7,532 bases of DNA from Defluviicoccus sp. (GCA_028820945.1 JAPPHW010000275.1:1-7532); one strand, 5' to 3'. Shown: positions 1 through 6,631, counted from the stretch's first letter. Translations and numbers: made by a program. Notes: generated by a model from the letters alone, not told the origin.

Positions 1-143
1 CGGTGCGCCAGTCGCTGATCATGGCGCACGGCTCGTTCGGCATCTTCTTCGACCGTCCGATCTCGGCGATCATCATGGCGATCGCCATCGGCCTGTTCGC
101 CTGGCCCCTGTTCATCGCCATCCGCAGGCGCCTGAGCGCCTAG
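1..143 (+). CDS. tctA: Tripartite tricarboxylate transporter permease TctA, C-terminal end (partial)
   Basis: The reading frame enters from the left edge (first whole codon at position 3) and ends at TAG 141-143, giving the last 46 residues of a protein. The stretch RQSLIMAHGSFGIFFDRPIS matches the conserved C-terminal signature of TctA, the large multi-pass membrane subunit of TTT transporters. It is followed by one hydrophobic helix (roughly IIMAIAIGLFAWPLFIAI) and a short basic tail (RRRLSA), as expected for the last membrane segment of the family. TctA works with TctB and a periplasmic binding protein TctC to import carboxylates, including citrate and, in some bacteria, aromatic carboxylates such as terephthalate. 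The rest of the gene and its partners lie outside the window. Its stop codon shares the palindrome CTAG (140-143) with the convergent molybdopterin-subunit gene. Substrate cannot be told from this fragment. Confidence 0.85.
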   Translation, partial: VRQSLIMAHGSFGIFFDRPISAIIMAIAIGLFAWPLFIAIRRRLSA

Positions 144-2293
144 GCCAGGGCCGCCGCGCGCACCGCATCGGGAGTGAAGGGGATCCGCCTCAGCCGCAGC
201 CCGGTCGCGGCGTAAACCGCGTTGGCGATCGCGGCGGCCGTCGGGCCGGAGGTGGCCTCGCCGGCGCCGAGGAAGGGCTCTCGCCCGGGGTCGATCAGGA
301 TCGTTTCGAACTCCGGTACGTTGTCGAATCCGAGGATCGGATAGGTCTCCCAGTCGCGGCTGGTAATGCCGCCGCCGTCGAACGTCACCGCCTCGTGGAG
401 CGTCCAGCTCGCGGCCTGGATCGTCCCGCCTTCGAGCTGCGCCGCGAGCCCTGCGCGATCGACGATCTCGCCGGCATCGGCCGCGATGACGCAGCGTTCC
501 AGCCTGATTTCCGCGGCATCCGTGACCGAGACCTCCATGACGACGGCGGCGTAGGCGGCGATGTTCTTGTAGCGGGAGAACGCGATCCCGCGCCCGCTTC
601 CCTCGGGGCAGTCCTCGCCGGAGGGGTCGAGGCGTTCGGCCGCGGCCTCGATCACCGCCCGGCCGCGCGGGTCGGACAGGTGCCTCAGCCGGAAGGCCAC
701 CGGATCGGCTCCCGCCTCCGCCGCCAGCTCGTCCATGAAGGACTCGATGGCGAAGACGTTGGCGTAGGCGCCGAGCGAGCGGAGCGCGGAAACCCGGAGC
801 GGCATGCCGCGCACCAGATGCTTGACCAGGCGCTTGCCCGGCAAATCGTAGAGCGGGTCGAGATTGCGGTGGATGCCGACATGCGGCCCCATCGCCGGAC
901 CCATGACGGGCGGGGTCAGCGGATCGGCGAGAAACCGGGTCGAAAGGAGCCGCGCCGGGCCGACCTTGTCCGGGCCCGAACGCGGCCGCATCATGAAGGT
1001 GTCGCCGAAGCTCTCATGCGACCAGGCGGCGATCCCGCCGTCGGCGTCGAGGCTCGCCCGCAGATCCATCGACATGCAGGTCCCGTAGGGCTCCCACGCA
1101 TGCTCCTCATCGCGCGTCCACTTGAGCAGCACCGGCGCACCGGGGAGCGCGCGGGCGACGATCGCGGCGTCGAGAGCCGCGTCGTCCGCGCCGTTGTGGC
1201 CGTAGCAGCCCGCCCCGGGGGCGTGGACGATGCGGATATCCTCGGGCGCCATGTCGAAGGTCTCGGCGAGCGCGGCGCGCAGGAAATAGATCCCCTGGCT
1301 GTGCGAGACGATTGTGAGCCGGCCCTCGGCGAACTCCGCCATCGCCGCCGAGGGGCCGAGCGAGGCGTGCATCTGGTAGGGCCGTTCGTAGCGCGCTTCC
1401 AGCGTGGCCGCGGCCTCCGCCGGGGGATCGCCGAGGGGCGGCACCGCGGCCTCCACCGGCGCGCCGTCGACCACCGGAAGGCTGACCCGATCGTTGGCGC
1501 GCAGACTGTTATAGATGTCGCCCGACGGAAGCCCGTCGCCCTCGTCCCAGGAAGCCGCAGCGGCGAGGCGTTCCGCCGCCTTCGCCGCGCGGTACTCGTC
1601 GTCCGCCGCCACCGCGAGGAAACTGCCGTCGCGCACCACCCGGACACCCTCGGAGGCGAGCCGGTCGAGAACCGCCTCCCCGACGCTCGCAATGCGCGCA
1701 TGGTAATGCGGCGGCCGCACGACGCGGGCATGCAGCATGCCGGGAAGCGTCATGTCCTGGAGGAACCAGGGCCGGCCCCGGACGATGTCCTCCATCCCCC
1801 GCGCGGCCGCCGCCGTGCCGACATGGCGCAGCATCTCGCGCGGCTTGAGCGGCGCTTCCGGGTCGATGTCGATCCCGAAGGGCTCCCCCTCCGCGAGCTC
1901 CCAGTAGTCGGTCTGACGGTTGGTCGCGCGCGAATGGACGGTGCCGTCATCGACCTCGAGCGTCGCGGGGTCGACATCGAGGACCCGCGCGGCGCGATCC
2001 AGCAAGTGCCGCCGGGCGGTGGCCGCCGCGCGGCGGACCGCGTCGCCGGTCTGCGTCATCGAGTAGCTGCCCGACGTGATCCCCTCGTCGGGGGAAAGCC
2101 CGGTCTCGGTGCGCACCGTCTCAACGCGGTCGGGGTCCACGTCGAGCTCGTCGGCGACCAGCATGGCCACCGCGGTCGAGATGCGCTGGCCGATATCGAC
2201 CTTGCCGCTGCGCACGACGACCGTTCCGCCGGGCCCGATGGCGAGCCAGTCGTCGAGCGCCGGGTTGTTCGTAAGGCTCGGGTTAGACGCCAT
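140..2293 (-). CDS. Molybdopterin-binding large subunit of a NicB/IorB-like xanthine dehydrogenase-family hydroxylase
   Basis: This 717-residue protein is the catalytic subunit of a molybdenum hydroxylase, which inserts a water-derived oxygen into an aldehyde or N-heteroaromatic ring. Its domain order is that of the IorB/NicB type: an N-terminal molybdopterin-binding lobe (about residues 12-120, with VDIGQRISTA near 33-42 and ITSGS near 72-76), an a/b hammerhead-like region (about 175-270), then the main cofactor lobes (SHSQGIYFLR near 330-339; GAGCYGHNGADD near 360-371; KWTRDEEHAWEPYG near 391-404). The C-terminal GAGEATSGPTAAAIANAV carries the expected catalytic Glu at about 679. There is no CxxCH haem motif, unlike full-length NicB of Pseudomonas, and no FAD domain. 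I prefer ATG 2293 because GGAG (2304-2301) lies 7 nt upstream; a GTG at 2299 would add two residues but has poor spacing. The start overlaps the [2Fe-2S] subunit gene by 11 nt (ATGGCGTCTAA), indicating translational coupling. The substrate is unknown. Confidence 0.9.
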   Translation of the reverse strand: MASNPSLTNNPALDDWLAIGPGGTVVVRSGKVDIGQRISTAVAMLVADELDVDPDRVETVRTETGLSPDEGITSGSYSMTQTGDAVRRAAATARRHLLDRAARVLDVDPATLEVDDGTVHSRATNRQTDYWELAEGEPFGIDIDPEAPLKPREMLRHVGTAAAARGMEDIVRGRPWFLQDMTLPGMLHARVVRPPHYHARIASVGEAVLDRLASEGVRVVRDGSFLAVAADDEYRAAKAAERLAAAASWDEGDGLPSGDIYNSLRANDRVSLPVVDGAPVEAAVPPLGDPPAEAAATLEARYERPYQMHASLGPSAAMAEFAEGRLTIVSHSQGIYFLRAALAETFDMAPEDIRIVHAPGAGCYGHNGADDAALDAAIVARALPGAPVLLKWTRDEEHAWEPYGTCMSMDLRASLDADGGIAAWSHESFGDTFMMRPRSGPDKVGPARLLSTRFLADPLTPPVMGPAMGPHVGIHRNLDPLYDLPGKRLVKHLVRGMPLRVSALRSLGAYANVFAIESFMDELAAEAGADPVAFRLRHLSDPRGRAVIEAAAERLDPSGEDCPEGSGRGIAFSRYKNIAAYAAVVMEVSVTDAAEIRLERCVIAADAGEIVDRAGLAAQLEGGTIQAASWTLHEAVTFDGGGITSRDWETYPILGFDNVPEFETILIDPGREPFLGAGEATSGPTAAAIANAVYAATGLRLRRIPFTPDAVRAAALA

Positions 2294-2756
2294 CGGCACG
2301 CTCCGCGATGAGCCGGTCGATCGCCCTCAGCACGTCCGGATGCGCGCCGCAGCGGCAGAGATGGCCGTCGAGCGCCTCGATCGCGCCCTGCCGGTCGGCA
2401 TTGGGCGTCCTCGCCAGATAGTCGGTCAGCGCGACGATCAGCCCGCTCGTGCAATAGCCGCACTGCGCGGCGTTCTCGTCGAGAAACGCGCGCTGCACGG
2501 GGTTGAGCTCCCCGTCGTCGGCGAGCCCCTCGACCGTGACGATCTCGCTGCCCTCGAACTCCGATACGGCGCGGACGCAGCTCAGCACCTTCTCGCCGTC
2601 GGCGATCACCGCGCAGGCCCCGCACTGCTCGAGCCCGCAGCCGAGCTTGGCGCCCATCAGCCCGAGCCGGTTGCGGAGCACGTAGATCAGCGGCGTGTCG
2701 GGCTCCGCCTCGACCTCGCGGACCGCGCCGTTGACGGTGACGGTGTGCTTGCCCAT
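2283..2756 (-). CDS. (2Fe-2S)-binding small subunit of the molybdenum hydroxylase (NicA/IorA-like)
   Basis: The 157-residue protein carries the two [2Fe-2S] clusters that pass electrons out of the molybdenum site. The N-terminal plant-type ferredoxin fold (about residues 1-75) has ligands C40, C45, C48 and C60 in CGLEQCGAC...C. The C-terminal helical [2Fe-2S]-binding domain (about 80-150) has C99 and C102 (QCGYC) and C134 and C136 (LCRCG). All eight cysteines are present, and the length is normal for the family. The sequence resembles the small subunits of two-component enzymes such as nicotinate dehydrogenase NicA and isoquinoline 1-oxidoreductase IorA, which have no separate FAD subunit. 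ATG 2756 sits 3 nt after the Rieske 1 stop codon, and the gene's stop codon lies inside the start of the large-subunit gene, so all three are one operon. Its ribosome site falls within the end of the Rieske gene and is weak (GAAGG about 14 nt upstream), which points to coupled translation. Confidence 0.93.
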   Translation of the reverse strand: MGKHTVTVNGAVREVEAEPDTPLIYVLRNRLGLMGAKLGCGLEQCGACAVIADGEKVLSCVRAVSEFEGSEIVTVEGLADDGELNPVQRAFLDENAAQCGYCTSGLIVALTDYLARTPNADRQGAIEALDGHLCRCGAHPDVLRAIDRLIAERADGV

Positions 2757-2759
2757 CGC

Positions 2760-3821
2760 TCAGGCCGCCGCCTTCGCGCGCGCCTGTTCCTCGGCGATCA
2801 GGCGGTCGTGCAGGCGCCGCGCGGCGAGCTGGCCGGCATCGGCGTTCACATCGATCTTCCAGGCGTCGTCGCGGCCGTTCATCGACTTCTGCTGCGCCTC
2901 CAGCGCGGTGAAATCCTCGACATAGGCGCCGGAGATCGCCGTCTGCAGCCAGTCCGCCATCGCCCGGTCGCGGGTGAAGTTGTTGGGGAACATCCAGTAA
3001 TAGACCGAGCGGGTCTCGTCGATCGGGGTAAGCGTGATCGCGATCCGCGCCTCGGCGGCCCGGGCGCGGTCGCCTTCCGGCGCGCCGGTGCCGACGGGCG
3101 CGGCGCCGACATCCAGCAGCGTGTGCGACGGCGGGAAGTAGTGGACGATCTGCCAGCGGTCCGCGCGCTTCGGAGACGGCGGGGCATCGCCCCAGATCGC
3201 CTTGCTCCAGAGCACACCGGGGTCTTCGTCGATCATCCAGCGCTCGATGGAGACCGAGGACTCGGTGCGGACGGTCTTCATCGGGTTCTCGGTGATGGAG
3301 TCCGCCGCCAGCGTGGATTGGTGGATGTAAATCTCGTGCGTGAGGTCAAGCAGGTTGTCGATCGACAGCATGTAGTGGCAGCCGACCTCCGCCGCGCCGC
3401 CGATAGCCACTCCCCCGGGCGGCGCCCAGGCGGGATCGGCGTTCCAGCGGTAATCGGGGATCGTTGCCTCGTCGGCGAGGACGGGGTCGCCCATCCAAAT
3501 CCAGACGAACCCGTGCCGCTCGACGACCGGATAGGCCCGCACCGCCGCGCCGGGCGGGATCGTCGACTGGCCGGGGACCGCGACGCAGGCGCCGGACGCG
3601 TCGAATTCCAGCCCGTGATAGCCGCAGCGGATGCGGTCGCCGAGACGGACGCCGAGCGAGAGCGGCAAGTAGCGGTGACAACACCGGTCGGCGAGCGCGG
3701 CGGGGGTACCGTCGGACGTGCGAAACAGCACGACCGGGTCCTTGCAGATCGTCCGTGCCGCCAGCTCCCCGCCGAGATCGCGCGCCAGCGCCGCGACATA
3801 CCAGGCATTGCGCAGGAACAT
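2760..3821 (-). CDS. VanA/dicamba demethylase-type Rieske non-haem iron oxygenase 1
   Basis: The product (353 aa) is the oxygenase component of a Rieske non-haem iron monooxygenase; family members O- or N-demethylate or hydroxylate aromatic compounds using electrons from a separate reductase. The N-terminal Rieske domain (about 1-112) has C47-x-H49 and C66-x2-H69. The C-terminal catalytic domain has the mononuclear iron ligands H162 and H167 in DLTHEIYIH, the bridging D159, and a likely third ligand D303 in VEDFTALEAQQ. N156, at the position of the iron-proximal Asn in dicamba monooxygenase, is present. Length and the start MFLRNAWYVAAL agree with the 340-355 aa family. ATG 3821 has GGAGG 11 nt upstream and AGG 6 nt upstream; the open frame continues further upstream only as low-quality antisense of the hydrolase region. 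It is first in the operon with the molybdenum hydroxylase, so the two probably act on the same substrate or in successive steps. No reductase gene is visible. Confidence 0.92.
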   Translation of the reverse strand: MFLRNAWYVAALARDLGGELAARTICKDPVVLFRTSDGTPAALADRCCHRYLPLSLGVRLGDRIRCGYHGLEFDASGACVAVPGQSTIPPGAAVRAYPVVERHGFVWIWMGDPVLADEATIPDYRWNADPAWAPPGGVAIGGAAEVGCHYMLSIDNLLDLTHEIYIHQSTLAADSITENPMKTVRTESSVSIERWMIDEDPGVLWSKAIWGDAPPSPKRADRWQIVHYFPPSHTLLDVGAAPVGTGAPEGDRARAAEARIAITLTPIDETRSVYYWMFPNNFTRDRAMADWLQTAISGAYVEDFTALEAQQKSMNGRDDAWKIDVNADAGQLAARRLHDRLIAEEQARAKAAA

Positions 3822-3921
3822 GTCTCGCCTTTCCTCCGTGGTCCGCCGATTCTGGCCGGGGACGCCCGTTGCGCACAACCCTGTTGACGCGTCGGCCGAT
3901 CTGGCCATCGTCAATCGGAAC
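3822..3921. promoter_or_regulatory. Divergent promoter/operator region between Rieske 1 and the amidohydrolase
   Basis: This 100-bp gap is the only divergent start in the window, so it must hold the promoters for the Rieske 1/Mo-hydroxylase operon (leftward) and for the amidohydrolase (rightward), unless one is transcribed from outside. It holds dyads typical of operators: GTTG-CGCA-CAAC at 3868-3879, followed after 3 nt by another GTTG (3883-3886), and TTGACG at 3884-3889 facing CGTCAA at 3909-3914 (19-nt spacer). Each TTGACG arm matches a sigma-70 -35 hexamer, one per direction, but I see no good -10 hexamer at the right distance on either strand. A GntR- or LysR-type regulator could bind such sites, but no regulator gene is in view. 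Actual transcription start sites are unknown. Confidence 0.4.
3833..3837 (-). promoter_or_regulatory. Ribosome binding site of Rieske oxygenase 1
   Basis: On the minus strand this reads GGAGG, 11 nt before ATG 3821, with a second AGG (3830-3828) 6 nt before the ATG. The pair supports the start at 3821 rather than the longer upstream open frame. The 11-nt spacing is slightly long, so either element could be used. Confidence 0.55.
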
Positions 3922-5604
3922 ATGACCGAACTCGATCTCATCCTCCACAACGGACGCGTGCTCACCCTCGATCCGGCGCGGCCCGAGGCCCAGGCATTCT
4001 CGGTCCGCGGCGGCCGCATCGTCGCGGTCGGCGCCGACGCCGATATCCTCGGCGAGCGCGGGCGGGAGACCCGCATCCTCGACGCGGGTCGCCGCACCGC
4101 GATGCCCGGCCTGTTCGACGCCCATCCGCATATGGACCGGGAGGGGCTGAAGGCGCGCGGCGGGATCGCGATCGGGGGGCTCGGCTCGGTATCCGAGATC
4201 GTCGAGGTCGTGCGCGAAGCGGCGGCGCGGACGCCTCCCGGCGAATGGATCGTCCTGATGCCGATGGAGCTCGCGCCCGAGCACGGCATGCCGCGTTACG
4301 TCAACGAGCCCGGCCAGCTCGCCGAAGGCCGCTTCCCGGATCGGCGCGACCTGGACGCGGCGGCACCCGATCACCCCGTGCTGATCCGAAGCATCTGGGG
4401 ATGGTGGGGCGTGCCGCCTTTCCCTTCGGTCGCCAACTCGGCCGCGCTGGCGCTCGCTCGCATCGACCGGGACACGAAAGCGCCGCACGGAACCGCGATC
4501 GAGCGCGACGCATCGGGCGAGCCCACCGGGGTGATGCGCGAGACCAACCGCGCGCCGATCCTCGAATACACGCTGTTCGGCTGCCTGCCGCGCTTCACCT
4601 TCGAGGACCGGCTCGCCGCCGCGCGGACCGCGCCCCGGCTCTACAACGCGGCGGGCACTACGGCGGGCTTCGAGGGGCACGGCCTGACGCCGTCCATTAT
4701 CGAGAGCTATCGCCGGGCCGACGAGGCGGGCGATCTCACCGTCCGCCTCACGACCGCGCTCAGCGTTCCGAGCGCCAGGATGGACGACCGAGGGGTCGGC
4801 GACTGGCTGCGTCGATGGGCGGACCGGATCGCGGCGCCGGGGACGCGCGAAGGGAACCTCGCGCTCGACGGCATCTGTCTCGACTTCGGCGATCCGAACG
4901 TCGCCCGCATCGTCGCCACGGGCTATCCCTACGAGCAGTGGGCCGGGCACTTTTACCAGTCCGTCGCCTTCGACCGCCTGGTCGAGATCGCTACGCTGGC
5001 CGCGGGGCTCGGCATCCGGCTCGCCTGTATCGCCTACGACATCGAGGCGCTGCTGAGAGCCTACGAGGCGGTGAACGCCAAGGTCCCTATCGCGGACAAG
5101 CGCTGGACGATCATGCACCTGACCCGGGCGACCGACGACCAATTGCGGAGGATGAAGGCGCTCGGAGTAATCGTCACGATCACCCCCAATTTCATGTATC
5201 ACGCGACCACCCGCCTCGGGCTCGCCGAGCTCGGAGCCGAGGGAACGCCGATCCGGCGCGTGCTGGATGCCGGCGTTCCGGTCGCGCTGTCGTCGGACAA
5301 CGTGCCGGTGTCGATGTTCTGGGCGATGTGGTCGGCGCTCACCCGCTATTCGGCCGACCTCGATACGCGTCTGGGCGAGAGCTACCTCACGCGCGAGGAG
5401 GTACTGCGGCTGACGACCCGGACCGGCCCCATGCTGACCTGGGACGAGGACCGGCGCGGCGCGATCGTCCCGGGCATGGATGCCGATTTCATCGTGCTCG
5501 ACCGCGACCCGCTGACCTGCCCGGAGGACGAGATCAGGGAGACGCGCCCGCTCCGCACCTTTCTCGCCGGCGACGAGGTCTATTCGGCGGCCGATGCCGA
5601 GTAA
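3922..5604 (+). CDS. Amidohydrolase-3 family (YtcJ-like) metal-dependent hydrolase
   Basis: This 560-residue protein has the amidohydrolase layout: an N-terminal beta-sandwich start (DLILHNGRVLTLDP, 5-18; GGRIVAVG, 30-37), a TIM-barrel metal domain from MPGLFDAHPHMD (61-72), and a C-terminal sandwich (AIVPGMDADFIVLDRDP, 514-530). Metal-site candidates are H68 and H70 (HxH), H399 (IMHLTRATDDQLRRMK) and D459 (LSSDNVP). Where YtcJ-like proteins usually have a HAIGD-type motif after strand 5, this one reads ACIAYD (368-373), so the usual His appears to be Cys369. Such enzymes cleave C-N bonds of amides, cyclic amides or formamides (N-substituted formamide deformylase is a member); the substrate here is unknown. 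ATG 3922 is chosen because the family fold begins there; the Shine-Dalgarno is poor (GGAA almost touching the ATG), so initiation may be weak or leaderless. It is transcribed away from Rieske 1 and overlaps Rieske 2 by 25 bp tail to tail. Confidence 0.85.
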   Translation: MTELDLILHNGRVLTLDPARPEAQAFSVRGGRIVAVGADADILGERGRETRILDAGRRTAMPGLFDAHPHMDREGLKARGGIAIGGLGSVSEIVEVVREAAARTPPGEWIVLMPMELAPEHGMPRYVNEPGQLAEGRFPDRRDLDAAAPDHPVLIRSIWGWWGVPPFPSVANSAALALARIDRDTKAPHGTAIERDASGEPTGVMRETNRAPILEYTLFGCLPRFTFEDRLAAARTAPRLYNAAGTTAGFEGHGLTPSIIESYRRADEAGDLTVRLTTALSVPSARMDDRGVGDWLRRWADRIAAPGTREGNLALDGICLDFGDPNVARIVATGYPYEQWAGHFYQSVAFDRLVEIATLAAGLGIRLACIAYDIEALLRAYEAVNAKVPIADKRWTIMHLTRATDDQLRRMKALGVIVTITPNFMYHATTRLGLAELGAEGTPIRRVLDAGVPVALSSDNVPVSMFWAMWSALTRYSADLDTRLGESYLTREEVLRLTTRTGPMLTWDEDRRGAIVPGMDADFIVLDRDPLTCPEDEIRETRPLRTFLAGDEVYSAADAE

Positions 5605-6620
5605 TTCGAGGCCTCGCCCTCGACCAGCGTCGCCAGCAGCCGGCGGGCCTGGATCGTCGGCTTATCGGCGTTGACGTCGATCTGCGTCGCGCGGGGGCTC
5701 TTGTCGATCCCGCGCTGCTGGGCCTCCACCGCGTCGACATCCTCCCGGAAGGTCTGGTGGACGCCGGGGTGGAGGCGCGCGTCGAGATCGTCGTCGTCGA
5801 GCCGGTAGTTGCGCGCGAACAGCCAGAAATAGTGGCAGGACGACTCGCTCTCCGGGGTCGAGAAGTGCGAGGTCCGGTTGGTGATGCCGCGACTGCGGTC
5901 GCCCTTGGGCGCGCCGGTGCCGGCCTCCGCCGCGCCGATGTCGAAGATGCACCCCGTGGGCGGCACGAAGGTCGCCAGGATCCAGCGGTCGACCGGTCCG
6001 GCGAACCCGCCGGCGACCTTCCAGATCGGCGGCGCCTCGACACCGAGCAGCCAGCGCGAGATGGCGATCCGCCCGTCCCTGCGCTCCACCCTGGGCGGCG
6101 TGGCCTGGACGGCGTCGCTGCCGAGCGTGTCGGGATGGATGTAGGTCACATGCGTCGCATCGAGCTGGATGTCGGTCAACAGCCGGTATTCGGCCGCGAC
6201 CGGGTGGTAGTCGCCGGTGGTTCGCCAGTCGGGGCCGTCGTTCCAGAACAGGTCCGGGATCTGCGCCTCGTCGGCGCGCGCGGGATCGCCCATCCATATC
6301 CAGATCCAGCGATGCCGCTCGCGGACCGGGTAGCTTCGCACCTCGGCACCCGGCGGGATCGACGACTGGCCGGGGACGAGGATGCAGGCGCCGGTCGGAT
6401 CGAAGGTCAGCCCGTGGTATCCGCACTGGAGATTGTCGCCCCGCACGCTACCCATCGAGAGCGGCAGGTTGCGGTGGCAGCAGCGGTCCTCCAGAGCCAC
6501 CGGGGTTCCGTCCTCGCGGCGGTAGAGCGCCACCGGCTGGCCCAGGAACGTGCGGGCCAGCGGCTCCCGTCCCACCTCGCGGTCCCAGGCGGCGACGTAC
6601 CAGCAATCGCGCAAATACAT
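5580..6620 (-). CDS. VanA/dicamba demethylase-type Rieske non-haem iron oxygenase 2
   Basis: This 346-residue oxygenase component is a paralogue of the Rieske enzyme at 2760-3821. By hand, 83 of the first 130 residues align identically without gaps (about 64%), and similarity falls in the catalytic half, where IDVNAD, EAQQ and the GAAxxGTGAPxGDR block remain. Rieske ligands are C47, H49, C66 and H69. The iron site has H157 and H162 in DATHVTYIH, bridging D154 and a likely third ligand D294 (REDVDAVEAQQ). The residue before the bridging Asp that is Asn in Rieske 1 and dicamba monooxygenase is Ile151 here. ATG 6620 has a good GGAGG 5 nt upstream and gives the conserved start MYLRDCWYVAA. It lies 11 nt after the formate dehydrogenase gene, so the two are co-transcribed. 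The likely role is demethylation or hydroxylation of an aromatic; electrons must come from a reductase outside the window. Confidence 0.92.
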   Translation of the reverse strand: MYLRDCWYVAAWDREVGREPLARTFLGQPVALYRREDGTPVALEDRCCHRNLPLSMGSVRGDNLQCGYHGLTFDPTGACILVPGQSSIPPGAEVRSYPVRERHRWIWIWMGDPARADEAQIPDLFWNDGPDWRTTGDYHPVAAEYRLLTDIQLDATHVTYIHPDTLGSDAVQATPPRVERRDGRIAISRWLLGVEAPPIWKVAGGFAGPVDRWILATFVPPTGCIFDIGAAEAGTGAPKGDRSRGITNRTSHFSTPESESSCHYFWLFARNYRLDDDDLDARLHPGVHQTFREDVDAVEAQQRGIDKSPRATQIDVNADKPTIQARRLLATLVEGEASNYSASAAE

Positions 6621-6625
6621 GGCGT

Positions 6626-6630
6626 CCTCC
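6626..6630 (-). promoter_or_regulatory. Ribosome binding site of Rieske oxygenase 2
   Basis: The minus strand reads TGACGGAGGACGCCATG: the stop codon of the formate dehydrogenase gene, a consensus GGAGG, a 5-nt spacer and the Rieske 2 start. The compact arrangement fixes the start at 6620 and indicates that ribosomes ending on the upstream gene can re-initiate here. Confidence 0.8.
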
Positions 6631-6631
6631 G

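Noticed and set aside
395..2311. A 638-codon plus-strand open frame antisense to the molybdopterin subunit
   Set aside because: The opposite strand encodes a clear NicB/IorB-like protein; this frame has the Arg/Ala/Gly/Val composition of a shadow and no motifs.
3718..3921. N-terminal extension of the amidohydrolase from 3718
   Set aside because: The added 68 residues are antisense to the Rieske 1 start, and the family fold begins at MTELDLILHNGRV.
3822..4289. N-terminal extension of Rieske 1 to position 4289
   Set aside because: The extra 156 residues are antisense to the amidohydrolase, have no family match, and the conserved MFLRNAWYVAAL start with a GGAGG lies at 3821.
3346..5202. A 618-codon minus-strand open frame across the divergent promoter
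   Set aside because: It covers parts of two confident genes in the wrong frames and has a low-complexity charged composition.
5607..5616. Perfect palindrome CGAGGCCTCG just after the amidohydrolase stop, as a terminator
   Set aside because: It has no loop and no T-run after it, and it lies inside the Rieske 2 coding sequence; 10-bp palindromes are expected by chance in GC-rich DNA.
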